Source: a bacterium (GTDB taxonomy: Bacteria; Margulisbacteria; Marinamargulisbacteria; SXXA01). Taken from it: 5,851 nt of DNA. The position numbers were made by a program, and so were the translations under genes. The stretch covers positions 1 through 5,851 of the forward strand of contig RGUG01000089.1 in assembly GCA_010027915.1 (NCBI GenBank). Direction: 5' to 3'. This document shows positions 4,970 through 5,851 of this stretch, in pieces. The notes below the pieces were generated by a model. It saw only the letters and a list, made by a program, of their open reading frames with translations. It was not told where the DNA came from and did no database searches. The first letter of the stretch is position 1. Each line of letters begins with the position of its first letter.

Positions 4970-5851
4970 ATGAGTGGTGTTTGCGTGGGGCGTGAGTGAC
5001 TGATTGGTGATGCCATAATACCCCTATGCCCATGATGGCCGCGATCATCGATCCTAATAATACCCCCACTTGGGCTCGGGCCATGAGGGTTGCATCCGTA
5101 TAGGCCAGATGGGTGATAAACAGCGACATCGTAAAGCCAATGCCCCCCAAACACCCCATGCCGATGATGCCTCGCCATCCCACCGGTGGCAGGCTGATGA
5201 GCTTGCCCCATTGTCCCAGCCATAACCCTCCCACAATGCCCAAGGGTTTGCCCACACATAACCCCAACATGACGCCGATGCATTCTGGGGTGGCCACCGT
5301 TTCCCATAAAGCCCCATGAAAGGTGACACCAGCGTGGGTGACCACAAACAGGGGTAAAATCAGGCCATACGACCACTTGGACAAGGTTTTTTCTAAGCGG
5401 TGGTACCGCCCTTGGTGGCCATGATAGGGTACCCAACTGGCCACGATCACCCCCGCAATTGTGGGTGAAAGGCCCGCCTTGTACCACACCACCCAACTGA
5501 TCAGGCATAAGGCCCCATAGGCCCATGGGATGGCGGTCCATCGGTTCAACCCCCATCCCACGCTTGCCAGCATGGCCCCAGCCAAGGCCCAGCCCCATGT
5601 GATGGCACTGCCATAGGCAAAGGCCACAATCGCAATGGCACCCAGGTCATCTACGATGGCAATGGATACCAATAATACCGAAATGGACGGGTGAATGCGT
5701 TGGCCTAAGACCGTTAAACAAGCCAACGCAAAGGCGATGTCTGTGGCACTTGGAATGGCCCATCCTTGCCAATTCCCCCCCCGATTAAGGGCTAAAAACA
5801 CCAGGGCCGGGATGATCATGCCCCCCAATGCCCCCACCACTGGGGCCAAGG
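4968..5851 (-). CDS. nhaA: Na+/H+ antiporter NhaA (partial, N-terminus outside window)
   Basis: Inner-membrane antiporter that exchanges cytoplasmic Na+ for external H+, giving pH and sodium homeostasis. The frame is open from the window edge to TAA (complement of 4968-4970). About 294 residues remain and roughly 96 N-terminal residues are missing by comparison with E. coli NhaA (388). Counting from the Leu at 5849: GGMIIPAL (9-16), ATDIAF (35-40) with D37 matching Asp133, AIVDDLGAI (64-72) with D67/D68 matching the ion-binding Asp163/Asp164, AGVIVA (132-137), VGKPLGI (199-205) with K201 matching Lys300, and GGIGFTMSLFITHLAY late in the protein. All key residues are kept, so it should be functional. 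The first visible TTG is not a start. It converges with the plus-strand block with no spacer beyond the terminator. Its short polar tail, rich in His and Lys/Arg, is divergent. Confidence 0.95.
   Translation of the reverse strand, partial: LAPVVGALGGMIIPALVFLALNRGGNWQGWAIPSATDIAFALACLTVLGQRIHPSISVLLVSIAIVDDLGAIAIVAFAYGSAITWGWALAGAMLASVGWGLNRWTAIPWAYGALCLISWVVWYKAGLSPTIAGVIVASWVPYHGHQGRYHRLEKTLSKWSYGLILPLFVVTHAGVTFHGALWETVATPECIGVMLGLCVGKPLGIVGGLWLGQWGKLISLPPVGWRGIIGMGCLGGIGFTMSLFITHLAYTDATLMARAQVGVLLGSMIAAIMGIGVLWHHQSVTHAPRKHHS

Noticed and set aside
4951..5598. Minus-strand open frame (215 codons) overlapping nhaA in another phase
   Set aside because: nhaA is unmistakable in the other frame with all ion-binding residues. 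The alternative is a Gly/His/Trp-rich shadow.

Overview
The window looks like a stretch of chromosome from a Gram-negative bacterium of moderate GC content. The evidence is an EF-Tu tail, an NhaA antiporter, an anchored extracytoplasmic protein and dense operon packing. I cannot fix the lineage from the sequence. Genes on both strands favour TTG (Leu), GTG (Val) and GGG (Gly), so each coding strand is G-rich. Where the Shine-Dalgarno (SD) site can be read it usually sits 7 nt before the start codon. That spacing moves several starts downstream of the longest possible ORF.

Layout. 1-96 (+): last 31 codons and stop of tuf (EF-Tu). 100-1140 (+): GcvT/aminomethyltransferase-family protein, starting only 3 nt after the tuf stop. 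1143-1688 (+): DJ-1/YajL-like protein, coupled to gcvT. 1747-1767: probable 6-codon leader cistron, coupled by ATGA to 1764-2966, which encodes a protein with a FliK-like C-terminal domain. 2963-3325: stand-alone FlhB C-terminal-domain protein, coupled by ATGA to the previous gene. 3351-4178: membrane-anchored protein with two EF-hand/dockerin-type calcium loops.

4120-4442 is the most unusual DNA in the window. It holds an exact 32-bp direct repeat, a 9-bp hairpin across a stop codon, and an unlisted 56-codon hydrophobic ORF (4272-4442). The second repeat copy supplies that ORF's SD. The small ORF overlaps by one base (TGATG) an unrecognised 162-aa basic, Pro/Ser-rich protein (4442-4930) with patches resembling nuclear-localisation signals. 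An intrinsic terminator at 4934-4969 ends the plus-strand block. 4968-5851 (-): the C-terminal three quarters of NhaA, facing the plus-strand genes and running off the window.

How they may work together: tuf, gcvT and the DJ-1 gene form a tight housekeeping and stress unit. The FliK-like and FlhB-like proteins form a coupled pair, related by family to type III/flagellar export-switch components, but no flagellar or secretion gene is visible. The small membrane protein and the 162-aa protein form a second coupled pair of unknown function, and this is the best candidate for something undescribed here.
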